Made by a program: the position numbers and the translations under genes. A model generated the notes under the pieces. That model was not told the DNA's origin. It did no database searches and saw only the letters and a list, made by a program, of their open reading frames with translations. A DNA stretch of 64,000 bases from Gracilariopsis chorda (taxonomy: Eukaryota; Rhodophyta; Florideophyceae; Gracilariales; Gracilariaceae). Below, piece after piece: positions 19,542-32,441 of this stretch. Each line of letters begins with the position of its first letter. The first letter of the stretch is position 1. Where the stretch lies: positions 1 through 64,000 of the forward strand of contig NBIV01000017.1 of the NCBI GenBank assembly GCA_003194525.1. The letters run 5' to 3'.

Positions 19542-20348
19542 CTACACCTGCGGCACTTGTTGCTGCTTGCTCTGAATGCCTGGATCGTTAGCGCCACTCA
19601 CATTGAGCACCAACTTCTGCGCGTTTTGCTGCTTAAACGCGTACCTCAGCAAATGGAACACTGTGCCCCCTCCTTGAGTGTGTTCTATGTTATTGTGGAA
19701 ATGGTACTTCCTGGTAATGGTTCGGCTGTACGACAAAATCTTGAAATCATATTCCTTTCCTCTGCGGTATAACACGCAACTCGTGCCTTCTTTGATGTAC
19801 GTCTTCGGCACAATAATGTTGCTGTCGTACCCAAACTTGGACCACCCAGCGCGATTCCGGCAAAAAGAGGAGGGGCAGTGCCTTTGCATGTAACTAATGA
19901 GGGCACGCAATGCGTAGTATTCACACGGAAGGAGCACTCGTGCCCAAATCAGCTGGTCGATCCAATCAAATCCTTCAATCACGCCTCCCTCTAGCCACAA
20001 GAGCATGTAGCGATGATGCACATCGCGTTCTTAAAGCTCAAGCTTTGATGCAAGCCCCAAGCACTTCATTCCAAATATTTGCTCATTCATGAAGTCATTG
20101 GCGTACTAGTTTTCCACCATTGCAATCAAATCCGGCCGATTAAACGATCGAGGGCGATTTCTCTGTGCTGTACGTGCGCCACGATTGCTCTTGTCAATCC
20201 AAAGGTGCTGGATGTCCTCCCGCCAGGTTATATTAATGAAGAGAGAAGGCCACCCTCTCCACGCCTCCATCCCCTGCACACCCATGGGTTTTTGCTTCCA
20301 GTAGGCTGCTGAGTTGACCAAGTCATCAGTCACATAGATCTGTCCCAT
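19542..20348 (-). pseudogene. Helitron Rep (HUH endonuclease) region
   Basis: The first stretch (20106-20348) has GWPSLFINITW ... RPDLIAMVEN, matching the Helitron-like N domain pattern GxPxLFxTxT...RPDL. The second (19542-20021) begins with HHRYMLLWLEGG, where the HUH metal-binding His pair is expected and one His looks displaced. It then has KTYIKEGTSCVLYRRGKEYD, then ILSYSRTITRKYHFHNNIE, which matches VPYNxxLxxKxxxHxNxE. The domain nicks and joins DNA during rolling-circle transposition. A frame change between the stretches and the altered His motif make it inactive. Coding similarity carries on downstream at 19185-19523 (KVQRLAIHLGKE, then TLESYFARP), which matches the usual linker before the helicase. 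Confidence 0.65.
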
Positions 20349-21035
20349 ATGCGCGAACTGGGATGGTGAAAATTGATCGGTTTATTCCTTTGCTTGCTGG
20401 ATCTCCTGGTCTTTTACAATGGGTGCCTGTTTTTCTCTCTCCAGGAAATTCAGTCGCATGTCCTCAATGTTTCTGTGGGTGCAAAGCACTCACATCTGCA
20501 TCAACGATCCACTGTTCAGAAGAATGTTGTCTTAATACAGACATGGCTTTGGGTTCTCAGCCCAAGTAAGCTTTCCGATCTTTTTTTTTTGACTTTGAGA
20601 CCTGAGCTTTGCTGTGTAGAATTCCATTCGTTCACAAACACGCCAATGTCACATGCACCTTACTCACCGCCTTACGGGTAGAAAAGAAGGGAAAGTACCT
20701 TTCCCTGCAAGTTTGGACGCTGGTTTTAGAAGTCGGTAACGCATTTGCGCAGTTTTTGCGGCATGTGCAGTCGCCTCGGCTCCAGCAGTAAGAGCAGCCG
20801 TCACTACGGAATTCTCCTCTGTTACGGTTCCTTCTATCAAGCGCGGTACTTGAGACTAAACTTGATACAGACCATTCGGATCTACGACGAGTGTTCTCAT
20901 CATGGAGGGCCCCTCACCAGGAGCGTCTTCAGGGAGAGGGCCAGTACCTCCATGTCGATCACTAACTGTGGCACTTGGGGTTCCTTCGTATCAACGTATG
21001 ATTACTCCCTCTTCTGCTCCCTGCACGCTGATATT

Positions 21036-21811
21036 TGTAGTGCAATGCCCGGGAGCGGGAGTGCACCGAAAGACGTTCGGAATCTTTCCTGTTAAAGGTG
21101 AGCCCAGTTGGGTAAAGCCCTCCCAAGAGTGGCACGAATATGTCGGGTTGTAAGGTCGAGGGCACCCGTCGCGACTGGCGCAGGGAGGTTGAGGCAAGAA
21201 TCGAGTATCCCCAGGAGCGGTGTATGGGGGTGGTCGTCCTCTAGAGAAGTGAGGTTTCCACGTTACTGGCACGCGCGAACACGATCCATAGGTAGCCGTA
21301 AAGCCACCCTGTAAAGAAAAAAGGAAGGGGGAGCTGAGTCACGAGTGTCGTGACGAAGACTAACGGCAGTGCCGGTATATGAACCTTATACAATGCGAAC
21401 ACCAAGAAAGTTGGAATAAGAATCCGATTTATCATGTCCTTTAGATAGGCAAGGGGGTTAGACTTCCCTTATGCGACGGTGCTTCCCTCCAAAGAGAAGT
21501 AGGGAACACGCGAAGGCGGTGAGGTCTAGAGCCAATTGCCCAGGTTGGGGCCCCTTGTTGGGGAAGGTTTACTAATGGGACGGCAACTCGCCGGCGCACT
21601 AATTACAGTAACTATCTCACTGTAATAACTAAATAAATTAATAAATAGATAGCAAAATCCTATCCACTACAGTGGCACATCCTTGTAACACGTGCAGAGT
21701 TCGTTGCCACGGTGCATCCAGCCAAGCCGTGCCACAGTATTGTAGATGAGGCGAACAATCGGAAAATTAATAAGTGCTCAAGATCCACCCCCAGAGAGAG
21801 CGTGCACTACA
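21036..21811 (-). mobile_element. Solo LTR, Ty3/Gypsy, same family as copies A and B
   Basis: A 776-bp LTR in the same orientation as Gypsy copy A. It begins TGTAGTGCAATGCC, ends GCGTGCACTACA, and matches the full LTRs along their length with many differences, so it is much older than them. It is flanked by ATATT (21031-21035) and ATACT (21812-21816), a target-site duplication with one mismatch. It is inserted in the Helitron. No internal region remains. Confidence 0.8.
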
Positions 21812-22027
21812 ATACTCACGACGGTTTCCGCATTTTGTTGCTGTTGTTGCGTGCTAGGGTTTTTTGGATCCGTACTGCTCGCGCATCACGTCTGGCTACG
21901 CCTAGACTAAATCATACACCTTGGGCAGGATGCCTCTTACGTCGGTGTCTTGAATGAATGCACGCAGAATTGCCCTTGCATAGTGGGATAGATCCAACGA
22001 AGGTAAGATGGTGCCTCAAAGAAAGCT

Positions 22028-22339
22028 TTAGAGCGTGTTGTTCTGGTTCTGCATGGGCAGAGCAAGAGCTGGGTTTCCCTCAAGTCTGAGGGGGGAACGA
22101 CCACCTCCCTTCACATACGACATGTGCATGAACGCTTGCGTTGTCGCGAAGACTGTATTCAAGTCGATAAAATGGCTGTGAAAGGCTCTCAAGATAAAAT
22201 GACTGCGAAACAACTCGTTGCTATGCCTTCTGTAGAGCGTAACGCCCCATCTTGACATTCGTCTCATTTCACAGCATACTCTGGTGATCTCTTTACCAAG
22301 CAAAACACAACCACAATACTTGCAGCTATGATTTTTCAA
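22028..22339 (-). pseudogene. Helitron N-terminal Cys-rich region
   Basis: An open stretch of 103 codons starts with NHSCKYCGCVLLGKEITRVC and continues with a YRRHSNELFRSHFILRAFHS-like helix. Cys-x2-Cys ... E ... CC followed by an aromatic FxxxIRxYN-like region is typical of the N-terminal part of Helitron Rep/helicase proteins. The IRxYN part is eroded here (FIDLNTVFATTQAFMHM). It is separated from the Rep core by the solo LTR and by about 700 bp without a clear frame. Confidence 0.55.
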
Positions 22340-22351
22340 TGTCCAGTCCGA

Positions 22352-23458
22352 TTATGGGCAGGAAGAGAGCGTGTGTAAGTGTTCCCTGCATCTTCCAAAT
22401 CGCCTTTGACCCGCAATGAGTAGCGCCTCAAACTCTAGGACCATTTCAGGGATCGGCGAATCATTCCTCGCTTGAGCTGCAACCAGAACCCACGCAAAGT
22501 ACAAACGATAGGGTCCTCGATCGAGGCGCTCAGCAGAGTGCATGATTGTCGTATCAAACTACTGCTGTGGCTGCTGTGAGAAATGCGCAGTGATCTCGTA
22601 CTGTTCAACTTCCATGGGAGCAGGCATCTGCTTTTCTTCTTGTCCAGCCTGCGGCAGAGCAGGCTGCTGCAGCGGATGTTCGATAGCAGGAGTCGTCTCA
22701 TCCTCTTCTGCGGCCATCACAACGGGCATATGTTCTGCAGGCACCGGTGGGAGAGGGGGAGGCATCAGAGGCGGAGAGATGTGATTCGGAAGGCCTCTCA
22801 CAAACTCCAGAAATCTAAGTATATGGCATGGAGTTGGTAGACCTCTGGCAACAGACCCAGGTGCTCCAGCGGTGTTTCTGGTAACTGCCGCTGCAACCGA
22901 ATTAGATGCATGAGTAATTTCGTCTTCTTCCACAGCTGGACCAATAGGTCCTTGAACGTGCACTTCGCTGTTCTTTACCCCCATCTCATCTGTTGCGAGA
23001 CGAAACGGCAATCCTCGAGGTCTTCCGAATCGTGGCCGTAATCCACCACTATCCACTCGACTATCCCCAGTGTTTTGCCTTGCGCTGCCTGATGTCTCTC
23101 TCGCACATCCAGAACTGAATGGAGCACCTCTCGAATGACCTTGAACACCTCGAGAATTTGTTTTTACCCCACCAGAATTCGTGGATAGACTTCCTCGCAT
23201 CATAGTGAATTACAAAAGAAGAAAAAATCAATGCCACTGTTTTGAACCCCAGAAACTTTGCCAGAGTTCCAGAAAAATTCCAATACAAACCAAGTTGAAA
23301 GTGAAAAACAGTGGTTGCAGTTTATTGCTTTGGGTCCACGGTGCCTACTTGAATTACCAGTTAAGAAACTGCTGCAAGACGTATACTTACTCAATTCAGT
23401 CGTTAGCAGCACAAGGACTCCCCACAAACACTTATTGAACTTTGACTAGCAAAGTATG
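22352..23458 (-). other. Low-complexity coding-like region upstream of Helitron
   Basis: A 214-codon open frame at 22559-23203 is Ser/Gly/Arg-rich at first (repeated SRGVQGHSRG-like units), then Pro/Glu-rich (PPLMPPPLPPVP). A 63-codon frame follows at 22352-22543. They sit just upstream of the Helitron Cys-rich region on the same strand and may be its disordered leader. No domain is recognised. The rest, up to the Gypsy LTR at 23459, shows nothing. Confidence 0.35.
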
Positions 23459-24265
23459 TGTGGTGCAATGCCCCAAAGGGGAAAAACACCGAAAGACGTC
23501 CGGGATCTTCCTCTCACGAGGTGAACCCAGTTGGGTAGAGCCCTCCCAGTGGTGTCACGGCGAAGCCGGTTTGTAAGACCAGGGACACCTGTCGCGACTC
23601 GCGCAGGGAGGTGAAGGCGAAGAATCGGTATCCGCGTGAGCGGGGTGTGATCCTCAGTAGAGGTATGTTTCCACGTAAGTGGGGGTGTGTGAGCGGATGC
23701 GCACACGAGGGCCGCGGATAGCGGGAGGTGCTACCCTAAAAAGGGGAAAGAGGAAGGACGAGTGGGTCGCGAGAGCGACGAGTAGATACGGCAATGCCGG
23801 TGGACAGGACTCCCTATACAGGGCGAAACACCAATATGATTGGAACAATTAGTACTCCCAATGATGGGTCTCCTTTAGATGTGCAAGGGGGGTGAACTTC
23901 CGTACACTACGGTGCTTCCCTCCAAGGAGGAGTTGAGAACACGCGGAGGCGGTAAAGCTCAGAGCCAATTCCCCAGGTTGGGGTCCCTTGTTGGGGAAGG
24001 TTTACTGGTGCGACGGCAGTGCACCGTCGCACTAAGTACTAGCTTCCCAGAAATGGGTGTAGAAATAATAAATAAAATTAACTAAAATACTCCACATTCC
24101 GTGGCAACATCCACTACTGTGGCCAACCGCCAATTGACCCAAAACCGTGTCCCACGTGTCCATATCCACCATAGTGGGGCGTAGTTCATATACACACTAC
24201 ACAACCGATAATATCGGGAAAGCGTTCAAGTACCCAGAATCCCTCCTTGCGGGCGTTGCACTACA
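23459..24265 (-). repeat. LTR, left side of Gypsy copy A
   Basis: Starts TGTGGTGCAATG on the plus strand and ends GCACTACA. A purine-tract complement (TATCCCCCCCTAAG) lies just inside, so this is the 3' LTR of the minus-strand element. It is preceded by GTATG (23454-23458), whose mate is the inverted CATAC at 42515-42519. By eye it differs from the left LTR of copy B by only about 1-2%, which suggests a young insertion. Confidence 0.9.
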
Positions 24266-24583
24266 TATCCCCCCCTAAGACGGGAAAACGACCGCGGACG
24301 CGGAGGGTTCCCAGACGAAAATGGGTGATAAAAGCGCGTGCGCCGTCTCCGGTTCTCCGGTAATTTCCTCTGCATCGGAGTCACTAGCCCCTGATACCGC
24401 AGCCGTTGTTTCCTAGTTCTTCTTTCCCGGCATAGCCAGCAGTGTAGTATAGTGTTGTGGGGAGCTAGCTGCTCCCTTGAATAAACTTTCCCGTTTAGAA
24501 CGGTGATTCTCGTTTGAGTTCCCCGTCTTCGACGGACCTTGTCTTGTTATCCTTTCCTTTCGCTCTCCGCTCGCGCGGCAACG

Positions 24584-27500
24584 TTACCCAACTTGGGCAT
24601 TTACCAGCGTGGCTGGAGCTGCAGTTCCCGTTTGACGGTGGTATCGCACGACCTGCGACCGTGGGAGGTGTTCGATTGGCTCCCACGTATCCCCACTGGG
24701 GTCGTACCCGTACCAGCGGACGCGGTATTGTAGAATACCATCCTGGTCCCAGGTGTGTCCGACAAGTCGGTCTACTACGAACTCTCGTTCGTAGACCTGC
24801 CGGCCGTGCCGGGTGGTGGTTGTACTTCCCTGCGGGGGCTGCCCGCTGTGCGGTATAATGTCCCTTAGCAGGGTGTTCGGCGATAACTCCGACGTTGCCG
24901 TGCGCTGTCCTAGTGGCCGCTGCTCATGCGGGAAAATATCCCTCAAGAGGGTGTGTGGTGTCACGGTTTTCACCGGCAAGTCGTTCCCCATTGGGGTGTC
25001 GTTGTTCCCGTCTTCACGGTAGGCCGGGCGAACCGCCAGTCGGCGGGGGACTTGGGCTCCGCCTTCGCGGTTGAGCTCACGAACCGCGAGTTTGCGGGAA
25101 GATGACCGCTCCTGCGGGATCGTCATTTCCACAATCCCCTGGGGGGTCCCGTGCGACACGGTGATTGGGTGGCAAGACGCCTCCCTGCCAGGCGCACGAG
25201 CGCTCTGCACCATACGTTCCGGCGACGCCGTGGTGTTCCCGGCTACTGACGGGTTGCCTGGGGCTAACTCCGGTACACCGGTATTTTGGTCAAAATTCCC
25301 CTTTGGGGGGTTCTGGGCAGGTGCCGATGACACCCTTTTCAGGGGAATTGCCGCTGAGCGCAGTGCACCATCTCCGTGATGAGAAGCAGCGTCCGGTACG
25401 ACCGGTTTCGAGCGTGCGATGGCGCGCGTTATTCCCGAGTTTCTCGGTTCTTCGCCGCAGCGATGCGGGGGTTGGCGCAAATTATTCCCCGTAGCGGGGG
25501 CTTTGATTCCGTCAACGACGGGAGGCGTTTCCGGTGCTTGCAAGCCAGGGCTTAAAGCTTCGACTGCAGCTTGGCCGCCTTTTTCCCCAAGAGGGGTGTG
25601 GGTATTTCCCAGCGGCGCTGGTGTATCTGGGCGCCTCTTCTCCGCGGGGCGCGGGTCTGATCGACCTGATTGAACCAATTCCGCGGGGACTTCCGCCAAC
25701 GGCTGCTTCGAGGCATCGGGCGATTGCCTTTCCGCTGGTGCGGTCTTGGAGTGAGGCTTCTCGTTTTCCCCTGACAAACGGTGTATTTGCCGCTTTTGCG
25801 GGGCCTGCGCGTCTGGTTCCTGTTGCACAGCACTGCCCGGGAACGGGGGATTAGTGTCGGGTGACATACTCCGTGCTCCAGGGTCAGTGTTCCGTATGTT
25901 ACGGTGTGTTTCCCGTTGCGACGGTGATATCGTTCCTCGAAAACGAGTGTTCTCCTCCCCTCCTTAGACGGAGCGGCGGGATAAGGGATAACATTCCCCG
26001 CCTGGCGGGTATAAATGCGCGCCAGTGGGGCAGATGTGGTAGGGGCGGGCGCTGAGGGGCCCGAATTACCCGGCTGAGCCGGTGAGTCCGACAGAGTCGG
26101 TACGTCTGAGAGTCCCCGGCTGGGGTGTGGTAGTACCGTAGGTCTAGTACTCCCGGATTGTTCCGGTGTAGCGGAGTCCGTAGAAACGGGGTTGCCCGGA
26201 CCCAGGACTACCTCTGACGAGGGAGGAGGGGCAAGGACAACACGATCACGGGAAATCCGTTCGTGCGTGTCCCCCATCTCTACCACGACAGTGTCGGTGT
26301 TAACAGAGATCACCTTGAAGGGTCCATCCGCCACAGGCGAGAGTTTGTGACGCTTCTCCCGTTCCGGGTTGTAGTATTCCTTCCTGATGAAGACGTAGTT
26401 ATTTGCCCGAATCGGGGACGGTTTTCCTCGCACGCGAGCGTCAAAATCTCGCTTGTAAGCGGCTTGGGCCCGTGCCATAGACTTCCGCGCAGCGGGGACC
26501 AGCTTGGAAAGCCATTGCTTCCATTGCTGCCGGTAGATACCCACAGATGGGAAATTGTCCAAGGTAGCTTGGGGTTCCAGCGCCACAGGCGGGGGTGTTC
26601 TAGATAGAACTAACTCGAATGGCGAAACTTCGGTAGTCCGGTGTACCTGCGTATTGTACGCGTAGGTTACCGCATCAGCGTAGAGATCCCAATTCTTTGG
26701 GTGGTCAGCGACGTAGGAACGTAACGCCGCGAGTAACGTCCGGTTAAACCGTTCAACTTGCCCATTACACTGGGGGTGGTAGGTAGTCGTGAACAAGTTC
26801 TTGACATCCAGGATGCGACAAACATCCTGGAAGAACTTGCTCACGAACTGCTTCCCGTTGTCAGAGAGCACCTCTACAGGGGGACCGTAGACAAAAATCC
26901 AGTGCGTCACCAGAGCCTGGGCCACCGTGAGAGCGGTTATCCTCCGAAGAGGGACAGTCCGTACCAGCTTAGAAAAGCGGTCGGTAATGACAAGTAGAAA
27001 CTTGTTTCCACGTTTCGTGGTGAGTAATGGTCCGAGAATATCGATCGCAATAAACTCGAGCGGCGCCCTTGCGGGGAATAGTTTCATCTTCTTCGCATTT
27101 TTGCGCAGTTTGACGCGATTCTTCGCGCATTCGCTACAAAACCGCACAGTTGCGTAGCAATCCACCGCCATTGCGGGCCAATAGAAATCCCTTCGCAGGG
27201 TTAGGTAGAGTTTCCTCCCACCTGGGTGACCTCCAATGGGGGCGTAGTGTGATAGATGTAACACCCGCGATTGCAGGGAATGTGGTACCACAATCTGTGG
27301 GCGGGCTTCGACCTTTCTTACGAGGTAGCCTTTGTCGTTTACCCCGAAAGGGAGATCTTCACCACCGTTGATACGGGCACGAATTCTCGTACAGAATGGG
27401 TCGCCGAATTGTTCTCGGATCATTTCTTCCGGTGATACCGGTACAAAGTTTCCCGGTAACGGGTTCTCAGATTTATCTCGCGATGCGAGTAGTTCGTCAA

Positions 27501-30144
27501 AATCAGCATCCTCGTCCCAGGTTTCTGGCCTAGCCTCGACGGCATGTTCCGGATCATCCGGGTCTATAGCCATGAAGCATGGGACTTCATCATCCTCCGT
27601 TGGGAGTGCTTCCCCACGTGTGGGTAACCGCGATAAAGCGTCGGCCTGGGTGTTCTGCGCACCCTTTTTATAAATGAATTGAAAGTCATATTCCGCGAGG
27701 CGGAGTCTCCAGCGCATGAGGCGTCCCGACGGGTCGGAGATATTCATCAACCACCTCAATGAGGAATGATCCGTGTACACGGCGAAGTGAATTCCCATAA
27801 GGTAGGGGCGCAGAGTGGTCATCGCCCATACGACGGCGAGGCACTCTTTCTCCGATAAGGAGTAGTTCCGCTCATGAACATTGAGCGAACGTGACCAATA
27901 ACCAATTGGATGCCGTTCCCCCTCGGGGGTGGTTTGAAAAAGAGCACACCCGACTTGGTAGTCGCTCGAGTCCGTATCTACGGAGTATGACAACCCAAGT
28001 TTTGGGAGATGTAGGATTGGTGCTGATGTGACAGCCTCCTTTAAGGAGTTAAAAGCTTCCGATTGCTCGGGCGTAAATGTTCCCAGTTTTGGGGGGTTCC
28101 CCTTTCGCAACAACGCGTTCAGGGGCGCTGCAGTATCCGAAAAGTTCGGGATAAACCGTCGATAGACGTTGACCAGCCCCAGAAAGGAGCGCAGTTCCGT
28201 TTGAGTACGGGGTTCTTTCGCCTCAACGAGGGATTTGACTCGAGCTTTCTCGATCGCTAACCGTCCAGGACGGATAATGTGACCCAGATACTTCACAGTA
28301 TCTGTGAAAAACTCGCATTTCCTCAAGTTGAGGGTAATTCCCGCATCGCGGAGTACGGTGAGCACGTCTCGGACGTGAGTGAGATGGTCGTCCAACGAGT
28401 TGGAGAAGATGATGATATCATCAAGGTAGACCAGACAACTCCGCCACTTAAAGCGGTTGAGTAGAATATCTACTGCACGCTGAAAGGTGGCGGGGGCGTT
28501 GGTTAACCCAAATGGAATCCGCTTGAAGCGGTACGTTTCTGCATGGCAGGTGAATGCGGTTTTGTCGCGATCCTCCTGTCTGACAGGTACTTGCCAATAT
28601 CCCCAATTGGCATCAAGGGCCGTGAACACGGTGGCGTCTCCAAGGGAGTCAATGCACTCGTCCATACGAGGGATGGGGTACGTGTCCCTAACAGTCACGG
28701 CATTGAGCCGGCGGTAGTCGACAAAGAACCTCCAGGTTCCGTCGGCCTTTAAAGCCAGTACAACTGGGGATGCCCAGGGTGATTAAGCGGGCTCAATCAC
28801 ACCTGCGCGGAGCATCTTGTCCACCTGGGACTGCTCCTCTTCCCGAACTTTCGGACCTGCCCTGTAAGGGGGTTGTGCAACCGGTCGCGCACCGGGGATT
28901 AAATCGATCCGGTGTTCCGTTGCATTAATCTCGCCAAGCGAGCCATCCCACATTGTGGTGAATTCCCGTAACATAGTACGGAGTTTGTCGCGGCGCGACT
29001 CTGGCACGTGGCTGAAGTCCAGCGCTTCAAGTGCTTTTTCCGGATCAATCCGGTCATTGCTCGATGGAGCATTGTCCTGTGGAACAGGTGTGGTTCGCAA
29101 TTCCGAGTTACTCGGTATCTTCGGCGCTGAAGTAGCGGTTTCCTCCCCCTCCTTAGACTTGACGTCTTTGGACGGCGGGGCGAACTCCTCAGAAGAGGTT
29201 ATAGCTCCAAGTACATCGGCGGCTGTCATCTTTGTTGGCAGCATTCCCATAGGATGGGGGGTTACACTCCCAATTACTTGGTGTTTGACCAGATACTGGG
29301 GGTGTTTGCCAAGGTTGGCAACCAATATCCGGAAAGGGACATCCGGGGAAATGGAGACAATTCCATTAGCCAGCGCCAGCTGGGATTTCTCGTACAACGA
29401 GGCGAGGGGTTGTATAACCCGAAGACCGTGTTGACGGGAATTTACCTGCACCCAGACTTGGGACTCAGCCGGTATAGAAACCGAGGCAGCGACGCGGAGC
29501 TTGGTGGACTCGCGGGACGCGGGCGGTGGTTCCTGCGCAGCAGGGAGCGGAACTTGTTTCCGAGAGGACCGCTTTAGCGGGCGGCGAACAATTGGAACCG
29601 ACGATCCGTCGTCAAGTTCTACACGCCTGAGGCGGGGCCTGATTGCGTCGACAAATCTGTCGCAGTAATCACATCCCAGTATGACTGGTGCTGCCAATGA
29701 ACGGCAAACGATGAAGTCCAACTTCACCACGGAGGTACCAAGTCTCACGACGAGGTCCACTGTGCCCACCGTTTGTAACGGGTTGTTATTCGCATCCGAA
29801 ATGTTGGGGACCGCGTCAGAGCGGATACGAGACCGCACAAGCGGGGGTAACAATGATTCCACAACGAAGTTGGGGCCTGCACCTGTATCCAGGACGGTGA
29901 GAAACCTCACCATAAACTGGGGGTCAAGGCCAAGGTCGGCATAGACCTTATAAATGCGCTTGGCCAAGACCAAGACTCTACCGGGAATCCGAGGATTTTT
30001 ACTCCGTATCCACGGGCGACGCAACACACCGAGGTGCGCAGAATCCGCGTCAGCGGTGTCTTTCCTCGAGAGGACTTTCACCGGGGAGCGAGGCGAGGAC
30101 GCCTCGGGCGCCAACAGCCTCGTTCTTGAGGACGCCTCTCCCAA
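24584..30144 (-). other. Gypsy copy A pol region
   Basis: Fossil pol with recognisable parts in Ty3/Gypsy order. An aspartic protease (DTGAGPNFV) is followed by RT with the YLDD box and RNase H. Integrase comes next, with an HHCC zinc region and a D-D-E core (VLSDNGKQF, NGQVERFNR). A long Pro/Ser-rich extension of roughly 400 residues follows, and a chromodomain (QYRVRWYGYDPSGDTWEP) lies at the very end. Chromodomains of this type steer integration toward marked chromatin. The region is broken in about two or three places. Confidence 0.85.
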
Positions 30145-30161
30145 AGGGGAGACTCCCTCAG

Positions 30162-32336
30162 TTAGTTTTCCGCCTTCGGCGGTGGGTTGGTTTCCTCGAC
30201 AACGAGTGCTTCATCCCGTTGACGGGGGTTTCTATCCGCATAAGCGGGGGTTGCAACGGATGGTTGCGTGATCTCCCGAATCGGGGTGTATGAAGCTTGC
30301 CGCGCACGCGGGGTCTGTGGTAGGGCGTGGGAAAAGTCCGTTTTAGCACGGAGGTAGGAAGACGTCGGGACGGAACGTTTCTCCTCTGGAGTGAGGGCCT
30401 CATAATTTGCCACCACCTTGGCCATATCCTTCAGTGAACAAATACACTGAGGAGAGGTATGGCCATGGGCATAGCACAGGTGGCAAATGAGAGCCAGCAC
30501 CGCGAAACGCGGATTATTATTCCGAGTATCGGAGAAGCGAACCGCAGGGCGGGTGTCAGTCCATCCAGGCCGTTGATAACGGGATTGACCGTTTGAAAAC
30601 GGGAGTCGTTGGGGTTGAACCCGACTGTTACCACCGTACAAAACGGGGTCTTCCGTTCCCGTATCACGGGTCATCTCCGTCGTTGACGGTAAATCACTGG
30701 TGGGTATGGACACACCATCCTCCTGCACTAAATGCACGGTATCAAATCCCTGTCCAGGGTTCCCATCCGCATTGAGCGGGAGTGAGGAAGCTTCGCTTTC
30801 TAGCAACAACGCCTTGGTGGATTTAGACCGATTGTTCGGAGTTCTTGCACGAAGTGCATCCCCTTTTACTCGGGCGTGTTGGACCAGCTCGAGGTAGGTG
30901 ATCCTCCGCTTGTCCTCGCGATAACGCATAACTAAACTCCGGATTGCCGGGTCAAGACCATCAATGAACATGGTACTGCGCTCCCCAGCGGGGTATACGT
31001 TACCACATCTGTGGAAAGCCTTGTTAAGGCGCACCGAGTAATCAGTCTCGACCTCTCCAGCACGCTGGCTTGTGTCTCGCAAAGCAAGGATAGCCTGCTG
31101 AATAGCGGTGTTTGTGGCGTAAGAGCGCAGAAGATACTGCACAGCCTCCGCCCAGCAAGTAACTCCTCCCTCGGAGGCACGAGAAGATCCTCTGACAGAG
31201 GTGTATTGGTCCTCCGCCACTCCCCGTAAGAAATACGGTAAAGCCAAATAGCCTTGTCCCTCATTCATACCGAGGATATTGGCCTCCGCTACAAAGCGGG
31301 ATAGGAAATTCAGTACTAGGACTGGGTCCTCTCCAGTAAAATACTGGTTGCGGAGCGAGAGCTGCATTCGCTTAATGCATTCTCGCACCTTTCCCGTACC
31401 ACGGGGCGTACGTCCAAGTGACGAGTCTTCGAGCCGGTAGTACCGGTATGATAAAAGCTTCCGGTAATCCGGGTTTGTCGGTTTCAATTCCCGAAGACCA
31501 GGGTGTCTTCTCCCCTTCTGGCGGGTTCGGACCACACATTCAGTGGCCGATGACCGCTTCGAGCGGGAGGAGTAGCCTCGCTTCTCGTCCTCCGAGTCGG
31601 AGTCCGAGGAGCTCGAGCTAACCGAATGGTTTCGGGATGAGTCCGACGATGTCGAAGAACCGGAGTCCGAATATTTTCGGTGGTGTTTCCGTCGATGACG
31701 GCGTTTCTTCTTCCCAGCAAGCTGGTCGTTGTGCGATGCCTCGTTTACCGGATCATCCGGGGATGGTTTGTCCATGAGTACGAACTGCTCCAGCGTCTCC
31801 AGGCGGGCACCAATCCGATCAAATCGGGCTTCAACTCCTTCGATGAAGGTGGCGGGTTGTCCCATACTCTCCAACACGGAGTTGACGTCAGACCGTAACA
31901 TACGGAGTTCCTCGGCGACCTCCTTTACGGGGGTTGCCAAGACCACCTCTTGGAGGGATTTTAGTTCCCCTACAAGGTTGTCATGGGCGGTCCACAGAGC
32001 GCGGACCTGGGATTCCAGGTGAGTCCCCTGGGGGTTGTTATCGCCCGTTCCACGGGGGCTTAAAGCCGCGACAGCGGGAGCAGGCCGGGGTGCCTGGGGC
32101 ACTGCGGCAACAGCCGGAGTCGATGCTGCATTCCCCTGCGGGGGTGATAACGAGGGCAAAAGGAGGTTCCGGGGTTCCTGGTCGGGGGTATCATTCCGCG
32201 ATGAAGCGGCGCCAGTACGGCTGGAACTTGTCCGTATAGGGATACGGGGTACGAACCGAACTTCGGAAGTGTCCGCGTTGTCGCGGGAGCGACCATGCGT
32301 AACCACTGGATCCGCATCGGAGGGATTTCTCGACAT
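30162..32336 (-). other. Gypsy copy A gag region
   Basis: A long open gag of about 720 codons. It has a disordered N-terminal part, a Ser/Asp-rich patch with a Lys/Arg/His cluster (KKKRRHRRKHHRK), a capsid-like helical region and a C-terminal zinc knuckle (CHLCYAHGHTSPQC). Gag and pol lie in the same phase and are separated only by a short spacer. Copy B has the same arrangement. Some retroelement families express pol by read-through in such a layout. Confidence 0.85.
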
Positions 32337-32441
32337 GAGAAAATACAGTTACGACGGGAAACGATCACGGAACGTCCGGTAAATAAAAACAAACCTCGTA
32401 AGAGGGAAAACAAAAACCGATTCTAAGTCAGGAGACCACTT

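Larger units (their letters stand above)
17095..22339 (-). mobile_element. Helitron, autonomous type, decayed
   Basis: Minus-strand remnant of a rolling-circle transposon, with its parts in the usual order: an N-terminal Cys-rich region (22028-22339), a Rep/HUH region (19542-20348), a linking region (19185-19523) and a PIF1-type helicase (17095-18583). All parts are broken by stops and frame changes. An old solo LTR (21036-21811) interrupts it between the N-terminal region and Rep. The 5' TC end and the 3' CTRR end with hairpin were not found, so the true borders are uncertain. They may extend to about 23.2 kb on the 5' side and below 17.0 kb on the 3' side. The long stretches between its parts hold no other recognisable gene. 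Confidence 0.75.

Noticed and set aside
28955-32239. Plus-strand frames across Gypsy copy A, and minus-strand frames across copy B
   Set aside because: They are antisense shadows of gag and pol; the matching pairs appear in both copies.
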